The translations under genes and the position numbers were made by a program. The notes under the pieces are model-generated. The model worked only from the letters and a program-made list of their open reading frames with translations, was not told the DNA's origin and made no database searches. From the NCBI GenBank assembly GCA_964036315.1, contig OZ038495.1, positions 24,534,690 through 24,598,689 on the forward strand: a stretch of 64,000 nt of DNA. The letters run 5' to 3'. Numbering within the stretch: position 1 is the first letter of the stretch; each line of letters opens with the position of its first letter. The DNA comes from Acanthosepion esculentum (taxonomy: Eukaryota; Mollusca; Cephalopoda; Sepiida; Sepiidae). Below, piece by piece: positions 41,829-47,287 of this stretch.

Positions 41829-42329
41829 TCCTTTGCTTTCTGGTATATGCCCATTTCTTTCCTGGTCCCGACCAGAGACCAAAGGTCAGAAATGGCATCA
41901 AGACATTTTTCACTGAGCAGTTTTGAAAAAAAAAAATCACACATATTTTACATATAGAGAGCCCTTCGTAAGGTGTGAGCTGTACTTGTGAGTACAGTAT
42001 TTTGTACTTAATTTAAGACATAGGCTACCAGGGATTCCTTCAATTAGTCTATTGGAATCTTTTCCACTCAATCCGAGGGCTCCAACTACAACTTGAATTG
42101 TTAATGTTCTCATGCGCCACATTTTTGAGATTTCGATTTCAAGGTCATTTTACTTTGATAGTTTTTTGAATATCTTTAAAGATACATTGAAGTCTGCAGG
42201 GATAAGTCAATAAGGAGGCACATTTTGTCTTTGCGGTCTCTAATCACAATGTCAGGGCGATTAGCTTTGACTGTTCTGTCTGTCTGCATTGTAAAGATTG
42301 TTCTGTCGGTGTGTATTCTAAAGTTGTTG

Positions 42330-42380
<51 letters not shown>

Positions 42381-45300
42381 CTTTCGTTTTTGGGAAATTA
42401 CGTATTTCATTAATTTCTTCATAAATAATTCTATACTTGCAATAATTCTTTTCTGCTACTGTCTTGCATAAGCCATCTCCAATTAGGATTTGTTCATAGT
42501 GTTTTTTTCACAACATAAAATAATCCACGCCTTCAATAAGTTTAGAATAACAGAACGTTAACTTTTGAACTTTTCCACTCGTGAAAGCTTCGCAAATATG
42601 TTGTTTATTTTGTAGTCATTTGGGTCTTAATTCTGTCGCTAATCTGTATTTAATTCATATAACAATAATTATTCATTACAGATCTTCAGTGGACGGTGAC
42701 AGTCCTGGCCATGTTAAGCAGATTGTGTGCCACGGGGACATTTACTGTCATATTTCTGTACACCTGCGAACTTTATCCGACTTGTATCCGAAATGCCACA
42801 CTTGGGGCCATGTCTACAATTGGAAGAATAGGGGCTGCCATTTGTCCATATGTTCTCAGACTGGTACGTAATGTTTCATTATATAATGTATAAAGCTAAA
42901 TTAGAAATTTAGAACTAAGTTGGTCTGTTCTATCCAACAAACCATGTTCACCAACCGATTATTACATTTTCTGATCACTGCAATTAGCTTTGATGGGGGA
43001 AAATTCTCTAATGAAAACAACATTCAAAAGTTCGTTAAACATTTTTTTCACATTAAAACCTGCGAAAGTTTACTCAAAACTTATCGGAAAGTTGTATGGT
43101 GTGTGGCAACAGGTCATAATAAATAATTGTGAAACAAATTCTACTTTTTTAAAAAATAAACATGAAAAGAATAAACTTTAAAACTAAAAACTAAACATAT
43201 GACTCAACTTTATATTTTAAAATCTATGACGATGATACTATAGTATATGGGTGCATACTCCAAAACTCTAGATGGACATAACCTGGCAGTAGATCTCTCT
43301 TCTGACATAACTTTAACAACTTAATAATAGGGAGACTGTCTGGTCACATTTAATACTCAAAAACTAAACTTGTAACGTCACCGAGCCTACCTAAATGAAC
43401 AGGCTTGTGGCAAAAAACCTACTTGACATGATGTCAAGTAGGTTTTTTGCTTATTGGATCAAGTAGAACTCGTGTATACGATTCATCGATAAAGAGGCTG
43501 AGTACCTGATTCCTCCTAATATACTCAACATTTACAAGAGGCAGATGAGGCCGAAAATGGAGCATTGATGTCATATCTGGGTGCCCAGTCTTTACTTTCC
43601 AGAGTTAAAAAGAAATCTACGCGGCCTTGTGGATGATGAGTTATTTTCAACCCTACAAACCCTTTCCCACGAATGAAACTTTTCTCTATTTCAATGAAAA
43701 ACATGTTAAATTCCTTAGTCCTTTCAACTCTAACACAATCAGAAGACATCCGCAATGCTGCGTACATTCAGGCGAGTTGCACTTTTTCGCTTTATCTAAC
43801 TTGAATAAAGTGTAATTTACATTGGAATAGCTTCTTCCCAAGAACTGTTGCGTTGTGGAAACTAAATCCCAGGAGGGCATCTTCCGACAACTGTATTAAA
43901 TTTTTATAATTTGGGATTAACCTTTATCTGTCACACATATCCACGTAAAATGAATCCCTTACTCTTGCCGCTCACATAACAACCACCGTCATTAACAATC
44001 TCCCTTGTACGGGGTGAGCATTAGCAATACAAAAGCACAATAGCTTAAAAAATGAATTGACAAAATTATACATTGAGCTATTCAAGCTCGTATTTTAACA
44101 TTGATTTTTATAATCACATCGTTTTCGCCGTGGGAATCTTTTTTTTATTTAATAATGTTATATATTTAGACATTCTTGATAAAATCTAAAGAAGAATCTG
44201 TAATATTATTGACCATGATCTGGCATCTTAACTTGCGCCGTAACGTAGCTTCCTGTGCCTTTTCTATAAATACTTTTTTGTGATGTCAACGAACACTCGT
44301 TCCCACTTTTGTAATGTCAACGAATACTTGTTTTCACTTTGTGTAATGCTTGTTGTAGTAGAGACTTTGTAATCGCAGATACAACTATAGTAACGTCGTT
44401 GAACAATACCGGTGTCAGACGCCTTCGAATAACACTCTCACTAATAGTACTTGCACGATAATACTCGCTAGAATAGTAATCCCTATAGAGAAATAGCATA
44501 GAATAGAGTAGAGGATAGCGGTCCGAATGGTAATAGAGGATAGAGGTGAAATAGCAATCAATATAGTAATCAGTATAGACTAGAATGGCGATCAATTGCT
44601 AATTCCTATTCATGCGTTTCCTCTTTTGTCACGTGATCAACTTAATGGGATCGCCTGTATTTGCTCACTGACGATCTATGTTCAAACTAAAGTGTCGGCA
44701 GCGACACTGTATTCCTATATAACAACTTTCATGGTAATTGTTCTGATGAACTTCCGCTATGGTACCCAGACATTATGAATTTAAGCGCAGTATTAGATTA
44801 GCCGCAAGGATTCATCATTTTGCAGTTGAAATGGCGAGATGTAACCGTAAATTCTATGCTAACAGTTTCTTCTATCGCACTTCTCACTTGTGGAACTCTC
44901 TTCCGGCTTTTTACTTCCCAGTCAACTTTGATCGTAAAAAAAATTATATACAATGTCAATCGTTATCTTCTGTCTCCTGAATTCTTGTTCTTTTATTGTC
45001 CTATCTCCTTATTAGTAGTTTTTCTCATATACTCTGTAACCACTTGCGTCTTAGTGGCTTTATGGCCTTACTTGGAGTGAAATGATTGAAAAAAAAACTT
45101 TATGAGAATTTAGAACGGAAACTTATATTCAATCCATGAAGTTACTTTATTTTTATATTATGTTCTAACTTGGTTAATATCTCGTTTCAATTAATTCTTC
45201 TTCGTTAATTCGTCTAGTGTTAATGTTTGATTAAACCTGAGTCATTAACTGCCATGAATTACATGAAGACCATGAAACTAGATGTGCAACAAAAAGCTTT

Positions 45301-47208
45301 TCTCGAATAGGTCAGATGATAAGGATAAACGGCTTGGAAATACTCATAGAACGAACTGTGAGCAGGAAGGGTAAAGGAAAGCAATTTATCGAATAGGTTT
45401 GTGTAAATTGATGACAAAACAAGGATAAGGAAATCTATTTATAGGTCAAACATTGCTTAAAGCTACAAGAAACAGAGCGATTGTCCCCATCTTGAACGGA
45501 AACGGCATATAAATGATAATGATGACGACTAGATAACTTTCTTCTGTAACAATCAGAAATAGAAATATGAAAACTTAAACCCAATGTCCTTTTCTTTATC
45601 AATCAAAATCAGTATCACAAAAATTGATGAAATTAACCTATACAATATTCCCTTTAGTGTTAAAATCGACCCACTGAGTGATTTCGGTTTGAGCTTCCCC
45701 AGAGGTTACTAAAATCGACGCACCTGAAAAAGATAAAAAAGTACAACAGCAGACAAGTTTCGAAAGAGACAATCAAGATGAGCACCCGAATTCCAAAACA
45801 TCAATGTATGGAAAGTTCCTTATTTCAGAAATTCCGATAATAATAACTATAACAATCAAAGTGATGACATTTGTCCTTAATAAACTAAAGCATAGTAATG
45901 ATACTTCATCTTCGAAATTCAGATATCAATTAAACAAAGTCGAATCCCATTCATTTCCTCCGTATTCCACTCCAGTGTGTTTGTGGAACAATCCCCGAAG
46001 TGAATGCTTTCCTGAATGGTACAATCTTAAAGTGTTCAAGTCAATGGCCAGTCGTTATCTTTCCTCATAATCTTCACTTCTTATCACCTATTCTTACATT
46101 CATATCACACACCGCATTCACAGTGACACTCTACCACGAGTTGCTCTTGAGTCTCATATCGGGCGAAATTTATTATTAAAAATAATAATAAACACCGCGA
46201 TATATTTTTATGTTTATACGTTCTTTTTATAGATACAAATATTTATGTAAATGCTCTGTTTATAATAAACAGTATTAACAACATCTACTAGCCTGAATGT
46301 CCGAGAAATTTTTATAGAAAATATGCGTCCTCCGATAGGAATCGAACCTGTATCCTATACGGAACCGTCATATAGCCTGATGTGATTTACCGATTTAGCC
46401 ACAGAAGAGCTTTTCGGTTAGCTACGTCGATTTTACTTTTTTTTATATACAATTCTCCATAATTTTCCCTCGTACATTCATATCTGCTCGATGCGTATCC
46501 AAATGTAAACAAATGACGCCACACATTATGACATGGACAAAGTCCGACAATTATTTTAAGACATTTTTTTTATAGACATTTTTTTATAGGATGAAAAATG
46601 ACTCAATATATATAATGAAAATGAAGGAATGAATTAATTTTCTTTTTCTCTCAGCCTGATTTATTTCCGGGTAAAATAGGTAGAAGTTTGCCTTTAGTTT
46701 CAATGGGTGCTGTCTGCCTTATATCCGGAATCCTGATTCAGTTCTTGCCAGAGACAACGAACAAGGCCTTAGCAGACGACTTTGAAGAAACCAAAACTCT
46801 TCACCTCGAGACAAGGTAATAATACTTTTGTTTCTTTTTTAATAAATTTGCTCCTCTAAAAAATACCGTTGTCATTTACTAAACAGCAGTGAAATTGTAG
46901 TGCTTCGCAATCAGTCTTGGATGTTCATTTTAATTTAACAGATGTCTATTTTTATTATCTGCCAATTGCTATGTATTCTGGGAAAATATAGCTGATTAGT
47001 TTCCCGTTCGGTACTCCAGGGTTTTGAACTTCGAGGAGTCTTTCTTGATTGGCTGAATGAGATTTGTGTCTGCTCTGCTTAGAAGGGAAGAGCGAGATTA
47101 AATGCCTTACCCAATGGCATTGTCAAGAAAGTGAATGCAACAACAAAGCTTCGAATTTGAACTCAACTCGGTTTACTGATTTCAATTTTGACAAAAAAAA
47201 ACATTACG

Positions 47209-47287
<79 letters not shown>

